A stretch of 64,000 nt of DNA from Tragulus kanchil (GCA_022376925.1 JAIOJX010000005.1:92787001-92851000); one strand, 5' to 3'; shown: positions 23,841-36,714, counted from the first letter of the stretch. Notes: generated by a model from the sequence alone, not told the origin. Numbers and translations: made by a program.

Positions 23841-25790
23841 CCTAATTATGTTTTGATTACTGTGGTTTTGTAATATGTTTGAAGTCAAGAAGCACAACGC
23901 CTCTAACTCTGTACTTCTTTCTCAAGACTGGTTTCACTATTTAGGATCCTTGGAGATTCTGCATGAATGTTTAATTTTTTTCATATTTCTTCAAACATGT
24001 CATTGAGATTTTGATAGAGTTTACAATATATATAGTGACATGTTTTTATTCCTTTCTCATTTTCTTTTGTGCATCTATTATAGGGATTTTCTTCACCAGA
24101 CAACTTGATATTTTCACATGCTTTAGTAATTATGAACCCCTTTAACCTTTATTTATCTAAGATCTTTATTTCTCCTTAACTTCTGAAGGACAATTTTGCT
24201 GAATATAGTATTTTTACTTGACAAGATTTTTTTTTATTATTTTATAAATGTTGGTCACTTTTTCTCTTAAATTTTGGCCTCTTTTTACTGATGTTTTATT
24301 TACTTATTTTCATCCATTTTTATTTTCCAGCCTGTGTGGGTCTCCCATCACAGTGGCCTCTCTCGTTCCAGAGCTCCGGCTCAGTAGTTGGACACGTGGG
24401 TCCAGCCGCTCAGCAGCATGTGGGATCTTCCTGGGCCAGGGATCAAACCAGTGCCCCTTACACCGGAAGACAGGCTCTTTACCCACTGGACCACCAGGGA
24501 AGCCCAGTTGACAAGATTTTTTCTTCTTTCTTTCTTTGGATAGATAATCCCACTCCCTTCTGACCTATAATGTTTCTGCTGAGAAATCTGCTCATAATCT
24601 TACAGGAGCTACCTTGTAATATAACAGGTTATTTTTCTCTTGCTTCTCTCAAGATTCTTGGTCTTTGATTTCTGATTGTTTGACCATTTTGTATGAACTT
24701 CTTTGTTGTAGTGCATGGGGTCCTTCGCTTCTCTCTTGTTGCAAAGCAGCGTTCTAGGCATGTGGGTTCAATAGTTGTGGCTGTCAGGTTCTAGAGTGTG
24801 GACTCAGTAATTGTGGCTCACAGGTTTAGTTGCTCTATTGTATGTGGTATCTTCCCAGACCAGAGATCGAACCAGTGTCCTTGCTTTGCAAGGAAGATTC
24901 TTAACCACTGGACCATCAGGGAAGCCCCTAATTATGTTTTGATTACTGTGGTTTTGTAATATGTTTGAAGTCAAGAAGCACAACGCCTCTAACTCTGTAC
25001 TTCTTTCTCAAGACTGGTTTCACTATTTAGGATCCTTGGAGATTCTGCATGAATGTTTAATTTTTTTCATATTTCTTCAAACATGTCATTGAGATTTTGA
25101 TAGAGTTTACAATATATATAGTGACATGTTTTTATTCCTTTCTCATTTTCTTTTGTGCATCTATTATAGGGATTTTCTTCACCAGACAACTTGATATTTT
25201 CACATGCTTTAGTAATTATGAACCCCTTTAACCTTTATTTATCTAAGATCTTTATTTCTCCTTAACTTCTGAAGGACAATTTTGCTGAATATAGTATTTT
25301 TACTTGACAAGATTTTTTTTTATTATTTTATAAATGTTGGTCACTTTTTCTCTTAAATTTTGGCCTCTTTTTACTGATGTTTTATTTACTTATTTTCATC
25401 CATTTTTATTTTCCAGCCTGTGTGGGTCTCCCATCACAGTGGCCTCTCTCGTTCCAGAGCTCCGGCTCAGTAGTTGGACACGTGGGTCCAGCCGCTCAGC
25501 AGCATGTGGGATCTTCCTGGGCCAGGGATCAAACCAGTGCCCCTTACACCGGAAGACAGGCTCTTTACCCACTGGACCACCAGGGAAGCCCAGTTGACAA
25601 GATTTTTTCTTCTTTCTTTCTTTGGATAGATAATCCCACTCCCTTCTGACCTATAATGTTTCTGCTGAGAAATCTGCTCATAATCTTACAGGAGCTACCT
25701 TGTAATATAACAGGTTATTTTTCTCTTGCTTCTCTCAAGATTCTTGGTCTTTGATTTCTGATTGTTTGACCATTTTGTATGAACTTCTTT
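23614..25790. repeat. Tandem duplication TD10
   Basis: Copy A 23614-24704, copy B 24700-25790, constant offset 1086, joined through five shared bases (CTTTG region). Copy B begins inside a SINE. Confidence 0.97.
24234..24505 (-). mobile_element. Lineage-specific SINE, minus strand, copy A
   Basis: Inserted in the L1M remnant. TTGACAAGATTTTTT occurs on both sides (about 24219 and 24507), consistent with a target-site duplication. Second copy at 25320-25591 through TD10. Confidence 0.87.
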
Positions 25791-27959
25791 AGGTTCATCT
25801 TAGTGGGAGTCTTTTAAGCTTTTTTAATTTGGACACTCACTTCCTTCCTTAGATTTGGGAAGTTTCCTGCCATTATTTCTTCAAAGAAGATATCTACTTA
25901 TTTCTCTCTCCCCTTATAGTATATATTGGTCCATCTAATAGTGCCCCATAAATCCCTTAGGCTTTTTTCACCTTCCTTCTCTTTTTTCCCTTCATTTCTC
26001 TGATTCAATAATTTCAAATTGAACTGTCTTCAAATTCACCAATTCTTTCTTCTACTTGACCAAGTCTGCTGCTGATCCTTGTATTTTTCAGCTCCAAAAT
26101 TTCTCTTTGGTTCTTTTTCACAGTTTCTCTTTGTTGGTATTCTTTATTCATGAATTAATTTGCTTATTTCATTTACTGTGTTCTCTGGCAGTACGTGGAG
26201 ATTCTTTAAAATGATTATTTTGAATTCTTTCGTCAAGTAATTCATAGATATTTTATTTCTTTAGGGTCAGTTTAAGATTTATTTTATCCACTTGATTTAT
26301 CCATGTTTTCTTATTATTTTGTGTGCCATGTTATTTTCATCGTTATCTTTTTAAATTGAATTTATCTATTTTTAATTGAAGGATAACTGCTTTACAGTAT
26401 TGTGTTTGTTTCTTCCAAACATCAACATGAATCAGCCACACATGTACACTTTGTCTTCTCCCTCTCAAACCCCCCACTTTCACCTCCTTCCCCATCCTAC
26501 TCCTCTAGGTTGTTACACCTTGTTACCTTTGTTATGATTTTTTTTTTTTCACTTAAAAAACAGCCACCTCTCCCAGTCCTTATAGACTGGCTTCAGAGAG
26601 GGACCCTCGACCAGTCAGCCCAGCAAGGGATTCTGAAGGCCTTTCAAATCTTTCACAAACAAGCATCTTCTCTGAACATGCTGGGAGAAAGGAAGTCTGC
26701 TGGTTTCTTTTCATGAGCCTTTTGCTCCCTCTGATGTCCGTCTGCAGTACATCAGGTTCTCAGGCTACCCCGGTATCAAGACCATGCCAGATCTCCCATC
26801 AGCAGTCCAAGTAAGGCAAAAAAGCTACCTTGTAATATAACAGGTTATTTTTCTCTTGCTTCTCTCAAGATTCTTGGTCTTTGATTTCTGATTGTTTGAC
26901 CATTTTGTATGAACTTCTTTAGGTTCATCTTAGTGGGAGTCTTTTAAGCTTTTTTAATTTGGACACTCACTTCCTTCCTTAGATTTGGGAAGTTTCCTGC
27001 CATTATTTCTTCAAAGAAGATATCTACTTATTTCTCTCTCCCCTTATAGTATATATTGGTCCATCTAATAGTGCCCCATAAATCCCTTAGGCTTTTTTCA
27101 CCTTCCTTCTCTTTTTTCCCTTCATTTCTCTGATTCAATAATTTCAAATTGAACTGTCTTCAAATTCACCAATTCTTTCTTCTACTTGACCAAGTCTGCT
27201 GCTGATCCTTGTATTTTTCAGCTCCAAAATTTCTCTTTGGTTCTTTTTCACAGTTTCTCTTTGTTGGTATTCTTTATTCATGAATTAATTTGCTTATTTC
27301 ATTTACTGTGTTCTCTGGCAGTACGTGGAGATTCTTTAAAATGATTATTTTGAATTCTTTCGTCAAGTAATTCATAGATATTTTATTTCTTTAGGGTCAG
27401 TTTAAGATTTATTTTATCCACTTGATTTATCCATGTTTTCTTATTATTTTGTGTGCCATGTTATTTTCATCGTTATCTTTTTAAATTGAATTTATCTATT
27501 TTTAATTGAAGGATAACTGCTTTACAGTATTGTGTTTGTTTCTTCCAAACATCAACATGAATCAGCCACACATGTACACTTTGTCTTCTCCCTCTCAAAC
27601 CCCCCACTTTCACCTCCTTCCCCATCCTACTCCTCTAGGTTGTTACACCTTGTTACCTTTGTTATGATTTTTTTTTTTTCACTTAAAAAACAGCCACCTC
27701 TCCCAGTCCTTATAGACTGGCTTCAGAGAGGGACCCTCGACCAGTCAGCCCAGCAAGGGATTCTGAAGGCCTTTCAAATCTTTCACAAACAAGCATCTTC
27801 TCTGAACATGCTGGGAGAAAGGAAGTCTGCTGGTTTCTTTTTCATGAGCCTTTTGCTCCCTCTGATGTCCGTCTGCAGTACATCAGGTTCTCAGGCACTA
27901 TAGCCTCCAGGTATCAAGACCATGCCAGATCTCCCATCAGCAGTCCAAGTAAGGCAAAA
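25693..27959. repeat. Tandem duplication TD11
   Basis: Copy A 25693-26822, copy B 26823-27959, offset 1130 rising to 1138 because the last 60 bases of copy A lack seven bases present in B. 25693-25790 is triplicated with TD10. Confidence 0.96.
26360..26530 (-). mobile_element. Artiodactyl L1 3' end, minus strand
   Basis: Reverse complement of the L1 3' terminus: a stretch with AATTGAAGGATAACTGCTTT, ATCAACATGAATCAGCCACA, then C-rich sequence. The same terminus occurs on the plus strand at 49560-49975. Second copy at 27490-27660 through TD11. Confidence 0.7.
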
Positions 27960-28348
27960 TAAAAAGCCAGTCCCTCAGATAGTAGCGCCATAAGCTGAAA
28001 CGTTTAAGATATGTTCACTAGTCTCTTTTTTTTTCAAGGAAGAGGCAGCGTGTTCGGCTTTTTCTGTTTCTAGCTTTGCTGGCTTGGCAAAGGGACTGGT
28101 ATAGATCAAATGAGACCAGTTTTCTAACCCACTTCACTGCTGTGTCCTTGCCTTTGAGCTAGCCTAGGCATTCTCACAATGACTTTTCAACTGTATATTG
28201 CTGTTACATCAGTGTTTCTGTCAGAGTGAGTTCTGGGCCTTCTTATTCCATTGTCTTTCTGGCCACAGAAAGGTTTATTTTTATAATCTCCCATTACAGC
28301 AAACTCAACAGAAACATACAAAATAGAAGTCATCAAGAATTTACAGTA
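26531..28348. other. Intronic stretch, mostly TD11 plus unique sequence
   Basis: 26531-26820 and its TD11 copy carry an open frame (to 123 codons at 27532-27903) that begins inside an L1 3' end, so I do not regard it as a gene. 27960-28348 is unique sequence without recognisable features. Confidence 0.45.
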
Positions 28349-28678
28349 GGGCTTCCCTGGTGGTCCAGTGGGTAAGGACACCGCCTTGCAGTGCAAGGGG
28401 CGCCGGTTCGATCCCTGGCCTGGGAAGATCCCACGTGCCATGGAGCGGCTGGACCTATGTGTCCAATTACCGAGCCGGAGCTCCAGGGTGTATGCACCCA
28501 GAGCTGGTGCTCTGTAACAACAGAGGCCACTGCGATGAGAGGGCCACACAGGCGGAAGAACAAAGATGGATGAAAATAGATAAATGAAAGACCAACAGAA
28601 GTGGCCCGCTTGCCCCCCTCCCTCGCCCACCCGCCCCCCCCCCCCAAATAAAATAAAATGTTTAGGAAAAAAAAAAAA
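28349..28678 (+). mobile_element. Lineage-specific SINE, full length
   Basis: Young member with an intact B box, a long C-rich run near 28610-28645 and an A-rich tail. AAGAATTTA occurs before the head and after the tail, a likely short target-site duplication. This locus lies outside any duplicated block. Confidence 0.9.
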
Positions 28679-29019
28679 AGAATTTAAAGACTTTAATTTA
28701 GAACAAAGAGTACGTGACATTTTAAACATCCAGTTCCCTTTTTTTCTCTTTGCACTTAAAGTATATAAAGATATCATAGCATACACACATCTCACCCACA
28801 ATTTCATCTCTGATTCCAGTCAGGCTAGAGTAAATGGCTCTGTTTATGTCTAAACTGACTTTGTACTGGTAGTGCATCATCCCAAACTTTCGGTAACCAG
28901 ACTTCTCATTTCCTGCTCTGGGAGTTTTCTGGATGTCTTCAGGGGCTGTTAGGCGTCATGTGTATGTAAATCCTAAGTACAGAGGTAAATCTCATGAGGC
29001 AACCCTGTATATGTCTTTG

Positions 29020-29043
29020 TGCGTGTGTGTGTGTGTGCGCGCA
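29020..29043. repeat. GT microsatellite
   Basis: GTGCGTGTGTGTGTGTGTGC followed by GCGC, next to a Bov-A SINE. Confidence 0.8.
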
Positions 29044-29256
29044 TGTGCTCAGCTACTCAATCATGCCCAACTCTTGTGACTCCATGGACTGTAGCCCACC
29101 AGGCTCCTCTGTCCATAGAATTTTTCAGGCAAGAAGTGAGTTGCCATTTCCTACTCCAGGGGATCAATCTTCCCAACCCAGGGATCAAAACTGGTGTCTC
29201 CTGAATATCCTGCATTGGCAGGCAGATTCTTTACCACTGAGTCACCTGGGAACTTT
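29033..29256 (-). mobile_element. Bov-A type SINE, minus strand
   Basis: Contains CTCCATGGACTGTAGCCCAC, TCAGGCAAGAAGTGAGTTGC and the head end TTACCACTGAGTCACCTGGG. It follows a short GT-repeat. Confidence 0.85.
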
Positions 29257-29899
29257 CAATCCTCTTCAAAGAGGGACAGAAGCTGACAGACAAATGATTC
29301 TGAGTCCCTTAAATAGATGATTCGGGGCATACTCTGTAACTCACCAGGAAGAGCAAGGTAATCAAGCTAATTTATGCATCATTGTATTCGCTTTGCCTTC
29401 TTCCCACTGTGACTCTCCTTATTCCCTCAATTCTTCTCCTTGAGAGTACTTCCTAAGTAAACTAGTTATCACAAGCCCTTGTCTTGTGCCATAGTGGTAG
29501 TTAACCCCAGATGAAGATGCACATTACAGCCTTATTCTATGGGATGTTCTTTTCTGTCCTATTAAAAAGTTCAAGCAGATTTTCTCTCTTCTATTAGATT
29601 GTATTCTTCTTAAAGGTAAAAGGCCTAATTCATATGCGCAGTCCATATTCATGACCTCATGATTTCAACACATACAATAATTTCCCAACAGGTTTTTCAA
29701 ACGACCTTACTCTTTCTGAATGATATATTATGAGAGATAATTTTTACAAGCTTGAAAACTAATCATTTACGTAGAACATCCTTCAAATTGAAATCCATTT
29801 TTATATTGTTTGCTCAATTCTACTAGATTATATTTGGTCAAATAAACTTTCCATAAATAATACATCCCAGATATCCATTCACTGATATTATTTTATTTT

Positions 29900-30002
29900 T
29901 CAGCCGTGCTGCATTGCTTGCAAGATCTTAGATCCCCGACCAGGGATTGAACCTGGCAGCAAAAACACCAAGTCCTAACCATTAGACCACCAGGGAACTC
30001 CT
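29900..30002 (-). mobile_element. CHR-like SINE fragment, minus strand
   Basis: Contains GACCAGGGATTGAACCTGG and ACCATTAGACCACCAGGGAA. TD12 begins inside it, so its right part is repeated at 31050-31108. Confidence 0.75.
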
Positions 30003-30168
30003 AGCAAACATATTTTTGGAGCCATCTTTCTGTTGAGGTGACAGTATGACTGCCAGAAATGTTATACCAAATTATAGATCCCTACAAAAAAATTAAAACT
30101 ACATCTGTGCTAATCTCGGGTTTCTGTTTCCCACATAAATTTTTTTTTTAAGAAAAACATTTCCCTGG

Positions 30169-31011
30169 CAAATTAAAACCACAATGAGATACCACCTCAC
30201 ATCCGTCAGAATGGCCATCATCAAAAATTCTATAGACAATAAATGCTGGAGAGGGTGCGGAGAAAAGGGAACCCTCTTGCATTGCTGGTGGGAATGTCAA
30301 TTGATACAGCCTCTATGGAAGACAGTATGGAGATTCCTTAAAAAACTAAAAATAGAAGCACCCTATGACCCAGCAATCCTACTACTAGGCCTATATCCTG
30401 ATGAAATCAAAAGTGAAAGAAGCACCTGTACCCCAATGTTCATTGCAGCTCTCTATACAATAGCCAGAACATGGAAGCAACCTAGATGTCCATTGATGAA
30501 TGAATGGATACAGAAGCTCTGGTACATATATACAATGGAACACTACTCAGCTGTTAAAAGAAATGCAGAAGACTCAGTCCTAATGAAGTGGCTGGCTCTA
30601 GAACCTATCATAAAAAGTGAAGTCAGTCAAAAAGAGAAAGACAAATACAGTATACTAACACACATATATGGAATCTAGTAGGACAGTCTTGATAACACAT
30701 ACAGGGAACTCATGGAAAAACAGACAGAGCACAGACATAGGGACATTGTGGGGAAGAAATAGGGAGGGGGAAGCATGGAGGGAGTAACAAGGAAACCTAT
30801 ACTGTCATGTGTGGAAAAGATAGCTATCGTCATTGTGCTAAGGGAATAGGAGTGCTTACAATGGCTTGGGGCGATGGTCTGGAGGGGTGGGCTGGGGAAC
30901 TGGAGGAGGGAACATGGGTATGCATATGACTGATCTGGGAACATACATGTCTGTGAACAACAAAACTCTGTAAAACCTTTAAAATAAAGAATAAAATAAA
31001 TTAAAAAAAAA
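30169..31011 (+). mobile_element. L1 3' end with ORF2 tail, copy A
   Basis: A 5'-truncated L1 insertion of about 840 bp. The frame from 30184 to 30678 encodes the ORF2 C-terminus with the Cys-rich stretch around LLHCWWEC and the block [13 protein letters not shown], followed by a 3' UTR and an A-rich tail. Short direct repeats TTCCCTGG flank it at 30161-30168 and 31012-31019, consistent with a target-site duplication, which shows this is a genuine insertion. Confidence 0.88.
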
Positions 31012-31274
31012 TTCCCTGGTCTAAAATAGACATTTTTTCATATAAGTCCGGATTGAACCTGGCAGCAAAAACACCAAGTCCTAACCATTAGACCACCAGG
31101 GAACTCCTAGCAAACATATTTTTGGAGCCATCTTTCTGTTGAGGTGACAGTATGACTGCCAGAAATGTTATACCAAATTATAGATCCCTACAAAAAAATT
31201 AAAACTACATCTGTGCTAATCTCGGGTTTCTGTTTCCCACATAAATTTTTTTTTTAAGAAAAACATTTCCCTGG

Positions 31275-32122
31275 CAAATTAAAACCACAATGAGATACCA
31301 CCTCACATCCGTCAGAATGGCCATCATCAAAAATTCTATAGACAATAAATGCTGGAGAGGGTGCGGAGAAAAGGGAACCCTCTTGCATTGCTGGTGGGAA
31401 TGTCAATTGATACAGCCTCTATGGAAGACAGTATGGAGATTCCTTAAAAAACTAAAAATAGAAGCACCCTATGACCCAGCAATCCTACTACTAGGCCTAT
31501 ATCCTGATGAAATCAAAAGTGAAAGAAGCACCTGTACCCCAATGTTCATTGCAGCTCTCTATACAATAGCCAGAACATGGAAGCAACCTAGATGTCCATT
31601 GATGAATGAATGGATACAGAAGCTCTGGTACATATATACAATGGAACACTACTCAGCTGTTAAAAGAAATGCAGAAGACTCAGTCCTAATGAAGTGGCTG
31701 GCTCTAGAACCTATCATAAAAAGTGAAGTCAGTCAAAAAGAGAAAGACAAATACAGTATACTAACACACATATATGGAATCTAGTAGGACAGTCTTGATA
31801 ACACATACAGGGAACTCATGGAAAAACAGACAGAGCACAGACATAGGGACATTGTGGGGAAGAAATAGGGAGGGGGAAGCATGGAGGGAGTAACAAGGAA
31901 ACCTATACTGTCATGTGTGGAAAAGATAGCTATCGTCATTGTGCTAAGGGAATAGGAGTGCTTACAATGGCTTGGGGCGATGGTCTGGAGGGGTGGGCTG
32001 GGGGGAACTGGAGGGGAGGGGAACATGGGTATGCATATGACTGATCTGGGAACATACATGTCTGTGAACAACAAAACTCTGTAAAACCTTTAAAATAAAG
32101 AATAAAATAAATTAAAAAAAAA
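31275..32122 (+). mobile_element. L1 3' end with ORF2 tail, copy B
   Basis: Second copy of the previous element created by TD12, identical apart from a few indels in G-rich runs of the 3' UTR. Probably not a separate insertion. Confidence 0.85.
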
Positions 32123-32189
32123 TTCCCTGGTCTAAAATAGACATTTTTTCATATAAGTGCTCCTGCAATACTGAAGCTGAAAGTTGTGA

Positions 32190-32370
32190 AAGTCAAGTCA
32201 CTCAGTGGCATCCAACTCTTTGCGACCCATGAAAGCCATGAATTCTCCAGGCAAGAATGCTGGGGTGCGTAGCCTTTCCCTTCTCCAGAGGATCTTCCCA
32301 ATCCAGAGATTAAACCCAGGTCTCCTGCATTGCAGGAGGATTCCTTACCGTCTGAGACACCAGGGAAGTC
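32190..32370 (-). mobile_element. Bov-A type SINE, minus strand
   Basis: Contains AGTCACTCAGTGGCATCCAA, CAATCCAGAGATTAAACCCA and TGAGACACCAGGGAAGTCC. It begins about 30 bp after the TD12 block ends. Confidence 0.83.
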
Positions 32371-32487
32371 CAAGAATACTGACATGGGTAGTCTATCCCT
32401 TATCCAGGGGATCTTCCTAACCCAGGAATAGAACCAGGGTCTCTGGCAGTGCAAGTGGACTCTTAACCAGCTGAGCTACATGGGAAT
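32371..32487 (-). mobile_element. Second Bov-A type SINE head unit, minus strand
   Basis: A partial repeat of the head region follows the previous element: CTTATCCAGGGGATCTTCCT, AACCAGGGTCTCTGGCAGTG, ending at GAGCTACATGGGAA. Bov-A-type SINEs often occur as such dimers (family knowledge). Confidence 0.78.
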
Positions 32488-32791
32488 CAATGCTTAGGCT
32501 AAACATTTTCCTGACTTTTTAAAATTAAGTCATTATAATCAAGCAATTTAAAAGATGATAAAAGCCTGTCAAAATACTGACTTTGCTTGAATAGCACTTC
32601 AAAAGCTCAGATTATGATAAAGGAATCAACTCAAAACATAAATAACAAAAATTTTAGTGGTATTCTGTACAAAGTAAGAGATACTGTGTTAATTCTCAGT
32701 AATCAATGAGCAATTAAAACAATTTTGAAAATACTTAAAATTTGGACATCTAGATTTTTTTAATTGCTATTTTCCTCTAATGAACATTAGG

Positions 32792-32962
32792 GCTTCCCTG
32801 GTGGCCTGCAAGGCAGGAGATCCAAGTTTGATCCCTGAGTCAAGATGATCCCTTGGAGAAGGGAATGGCTATCCACACCAGTGTTCTTGCTTGTAGAACT
32901 CCATAGACAGAGGGGCCTAATGGGCTACAGTATAGAGTCGGACATGACTAAGTGAAAAACAG
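32792..32962 (+). mobile_element. Bov-A type SINE, plus strand
   Basis: Starts at GGCTTCCCTGGTGGCCTGCA and continues through TTGATCCCTGAGTCAAGATG and ACTCCATAGACAGAGGGGCC to the 3' end with GTCGGACATGACTAAGTGA. Confidence 0.83.
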
Positions 32963-33499
32963 TTTCACTTTTTTCTAATGAACAGTATTATGTTTCCCTG
33001 CTACATTTCTCTAGTGGTTTATACAACAGATATACATGCTGACACATGAAACTTAATAACTGGACACCTTGGCAAAGGAGGAAGGAAAATGTGACTAAAA
33101 GATGCTACTTGGGGAAGTATACAATCTCCTTTGTTCACCTAACACAGTCTATCAACATCAACAAGTCTCAGCTGTCATTCCTGCTCAGTTACTGCAGACA
33201 ACCTTATATTAGCTAACATCTAGCTCACAGAATACAGGGCTCTGTAATCCTGACTGCCAAGATGGCAGAAAGCACAGCTTGTAATCAGCTGCCTTGGGAA
33301 TACTTGCTCCGCCAAAGATATTCCAACTGTCTTCACTTCACCATCTTCCCCGTTTGCTGCGAATGCTCATGTGTGTGATTCATATCAAAGCAAATTCCTC
33401 CCAAAACCATTCATGGATGTAGAGCTGAGTTAGCCTCAAACATCACATGACAGTACTACTGGGCTTATATTGCATACTGTGCAAAAGACTCAGAATCCT

Positions 33500-33630
33500 G
33501 GGGATGGAAAGGATTTCTCAGAGCATCTAATCCAAACCCTAAGAGGTTAAATGATGTGTACAATGTCAGTGTGAGTGGAAAGACCAGGTCATGAACCCAA
33601 ACTGCTCAAGTCACCCACTCTAATGGAAGA
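33500..33630 (+). mobile_element. Possible MIR-like remnant, copy A
   Basis: The order of GAGGTTAAATGATGTGTACA and GGTCATGAACCCAAACTGCT recalls a MIR 3' half but is too decayed to be certain. Second copy at about 34588-34720 through TD13. Confidence 0.35.
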
Positions 33631-34049
33631 AGTGGTTTATCTCCCTATAACCCCAAATACCTCAATGAATATTCTAGTGTAATGTACAAACTAACCTAAA
33701 GAACTATCTCTTACTGAGGTGCTTTAAAATCATATTTAAACAAGTATCTGGAGATGTAGTATTCTAAAATAAGATCATCTGTAACCAAATATATTGAAAA
33801 ATTATACTCACCCTGACAAATTTATTTCAATTTATAAAACTAATGCAAATCAGACACAGACATAAACAAAGCAAATCACTTTAATGAAGTTTTGTAAATC
33901 CTTATTCAAAACGCCACACTCAAGTACTATCACTAGTAATATTACATTCTACACAGTCCCTAGATTGAGGGTGCGAAAAAACTACCTTGCATGTAGAGAA
34001 TTACTCTGACTTACTTAACGTAAAACAAAACTATTTGGTGTTTTTTAAG

Positions 34050-34183
34050 ATTTTATTTATCTATTTATTTTTGGCCACACCATGTGGCATGTGAGATCTT
34101 AGTTCCCTGATTAGGGACTGAACCCACACCCCCTGCAGTGGAAGCGCAGAACATTAACCACTGGACCACTAGGGAAGTCCCTG
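34050..34183 (-). mobile_element. CHR-like SINE, minus strand, copy A
   Basis: Contains GGCCACACCATGTGGCATGT, the B-box region around GGGACTGAACC, and CCACTGGACCACTAGGGAAG. Second copy at 35141-35274 through TD13. Confidence 0.78.
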
Positions 34184-35484
34184 TTTAGTGTGTCTTAAGA
34201 TCAAGCACTATACAATCTCCTTTGTTCACCTAACACAGTCTATCAACATCAACAAGTCTCAGCTGTCATTCCTGCTCAGTTACTGCAGACAACCTTATAT
34301 TAGCTAACATCTAGCTCACAGAATACAGGGCTCTGTAATCCTGACTGCCAAGATGGCAGAAAGCACAGCTTGTAATCAGCTGCCTTGGGAATACCTTGCT
34401 CCGCCAAAGATATTCCAACTGTCTTCACTTCACCATCTTCCCCGTTTGCTGCGAATGCTCATGTGTGATTCATATCAAAGCAAATTCCTCCCAAAACCAT
34501 TCATGGATGTAGAGCTGAGTTAGCCTCAAACATCACATGACAGTACTACTGGGCTTATATTGCATACTGTGCAAAAGACTCAGAATCCTGGGGATGGAAA
34601 GGATTTCTCAGAGCATCTAATCCAAACCCTAAGAGGTTAAATGATGTGTACAATGTCAGTGTGAGTGGAAAGACCAGGTCATGAACCCAAACTGCTCAAG
34701 TCACCCACTCTAATGGAAGAAGTGGTTTATCTCCCTATAACCCCAAATACCTCAATGAATATTCTAGTGTAATGTACAAACTAACCTAAAGAACTATCTC
34801 TTACTGAGGTGCTTTAAAATCATATTTAAACAAGTATCTGGAGATGTATTATTCTAAAAATAAGATCATCTGTAACCAAATATATTGAAAAATTATACTC
34901 ACCCTGACAAATTTATTTCAATTTATAAAACTAATGCAAATCAGACACAGACATAAACAAAGCAAATCACTTTAATGAAGTTTTGTAAATCCTTATTCAA
35001 AACGCCACACTCAAGTACTATCACTAGTAATATTACATTCTACACAGTCCCTAGATTGAGGGTGCGAAAAAACTACCTTGCATGTAGAGAATTACTCTGA
35101 CTTACTTAACGTAAAACAAAACTATTTGGTGTTTTTTAAGATTTTATTTATCTATTTATTTTTGGCCACACCATGTGGCATGTGAGATCTTAGTTCCCTG
35201 ATTAGGGACTGAACCCACACCCCCTGCAGTGGAAGCGCAGAACATTAACCACTGGACCACTAGGGAAGTCCCTGTTTAGTGTGTCTTAAGATCAAGCACA
35301 TGCCTTGGGCTTTAAAGCTTCATCCTGTGAGGTCAATGCCGGGTCTACCAGTCCAAAATGGCACAGTCTTTAATCCAGATCCATCGTGAGTCATTTACTC
35401 TGTAAACACACACAAGTATTCCCACAGCACTGGTCTAGATGCTGCTGAGAAATAAGAGATGAGTTTGAAATATACAGACCAGGT

Positions 35485-35660
35485 ACAGGGCACCAACTGT
35501 GGGCCAACTTCACAAGCATTTTCATATAATCTTCACAATAACCCTAGGGCATAGGTGTTATTATCCCTGTTACACAAAGGAAGGAACAGAGAAAATCTAA
35601 CAAAAGCAGTAGAAGGCAGTGCTTTGGAACATCTGTGTTCTCACCAAGAATTTTAACCCA
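35485..35660 (+). mobile_element. MIR SINE
   Basis: Old mammalian SINE: GGGCACCAACTGTGGGCCAA, then CTTCACAATAACCCTAGGGC and TTATTATCCCTGTTACACAA. Single copy here, outside the duplicated blocks. Confidence 0.8.
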
Positions 35661-36197
35661 TCTCCGTGCCCACCACCACACCCCTCTGTGTTTCAGCAGG
35701 GAACTGAGGAAGCACTGAAACCTTTTCTGGAGCAGAGGTGACCATCCTACACTCAGATCCGATATGACTCCACACTACATAAAAGCTATGATTCTACAAA
35801 TACCCTAAGAGAAGAACGAGTGTCTACATCCACTCAGAATTCTAAAAAAAACCCAGGCCCCAAATTCAGAAGAGTTACAGCTTTTATGCCTGTAAAACAA
35901 AGATCAAAAGAGCATCTGCATCTCATGGGTTATTGCATGAGAGGCTGAAGTGACTGCACAGACATAAAGCACCCGAACGTGGCCTCACACGTAGTAAGTG
36001 CTCCAGTTAGCAGCAGCTTTCAAAATTACCACCATTCTTCAGTAACTATATTCCTTAAAACTTTTTCCTTGGAATTATAGTTTCAAAGGATAAAAGAACT
36101 ATGCAATTCACACATACTGTAAAGCAGTCTATAACTGCAAAACAAAAATTTTTTGATCCATTGTACCATTACCCAATCATAAAATTTTCATTCTGGA

Positions 36198-36517
36198 GGG
36201 CTTCCCTGGTGGTCCAGTGGGTAAGGACACTGCCTTGCAGTGAAAGGGGCGCTGGTTCGATCCCTGGCCTGGGAAGATCCCACGTGCCGTGGAGCGGCCG
36301 GACCGATGTGTCCAATTACCGAACCGGAGCTCTGGAGCGCATGTGCCCAGAGCCAGTGCTCTGTGACAACAGAGGCCACCGCCATGGGAGGCCCACACGG
36401 GCCAAAGAACAAAGACGGATGAAAATAGATAAATGAAAGACCAATAGAAGAGGCCCGCCCGCCCTCCTCCCTCCCCAATCCGCTCCCTCTCCAAAAAAAA
36501 GATATTAAAAAAAACTT
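36198..36517 (+). mobile_element. Lineage-specific SINE with target-site duplication
   Basis: Full-length member; TTTTCATTCTGGA occurs at 36185-36197 and again at 36518-36530, a perfect 13-bp target-site duplication. Open frames across it on both strands are SINE sequence, not genes. Confidence 0.92.
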
Positions 36518-36714
36518 TTTTCATTCTGGAAAAAAACTTTAATTCTGAAATAAAGAATATAAAAACACTTAATACAATAGATTAATGATGAATCAAAAAC
36601 AACAGTCAACGCTACAACAGCTACATAAACTCCATGCAAATACTCAAGAACCTTTTTTCTTTTTTATTTCCTCTTCTTTTATTTGGCCAACCTGCACGGC
36701 CTGTAAGATCTCAG

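Larger units (their letters stand above)
22690..26350 (-). mobile_element. Long old L1M remnant, minus strand, interrupted by SINEs
   Basis: A chain of L1M-like sequence on the minus strand runs through this region: 22690-23285, 23840-24230 and 24520-26350 match successive L1 regions (for example TTGATTACTGTGGTTTTGTA and the segment around CAGCTCCAAAATTTCTCTTT). It is interrupted by a CHR-like SINE at 23530-23840 and by the lineage-specific SINE at 24234-24505. Blocks are repeated by TD10 and TD11. Reading frames are fully decayed. Confidence 0.65.
29944..32158. repeat. Tandem duplication TD12
   Basis: Copy A 29944-31047, copy B 31050-32158, offset 1106-1111. Carries a complete L1 3' insertion with its target-site duplication. 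Indels cluster in G runs near the end of copy A (30895-30915). Confidence 0.97.
33118..35299. repeat. Tandem duplication TD13
   Basis: Copy A 33118-34208, copy B 34209-35299, net offset 1091, blunt joint. A GT dinucleotide is missing in copy B near 34463. Mostly single-copy DNA with a CHR-like SINE. Confidence 0.97.

Noticed and set aside
26402..27903. A repeated 104-123 codon frame as a novel gene
   Set aside because: It begins inside an L1 3' end on the opposite strand and the length difference between copies comes from an indel near the TD11 joint.
28187..28807. A 206-codon minus-strand frame
   Set aside because: Its centre is the reverse complement of the lineage-specific SINE at 28349-28678; the ends are unrelated intronic sequence.
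30184..30678. The 164-codon frame as a host gene
   Set aside because: It is the C-terminal part of L1 ORF2 running into the 3' UTR, with a poly-A-like tail and target-site duplication.
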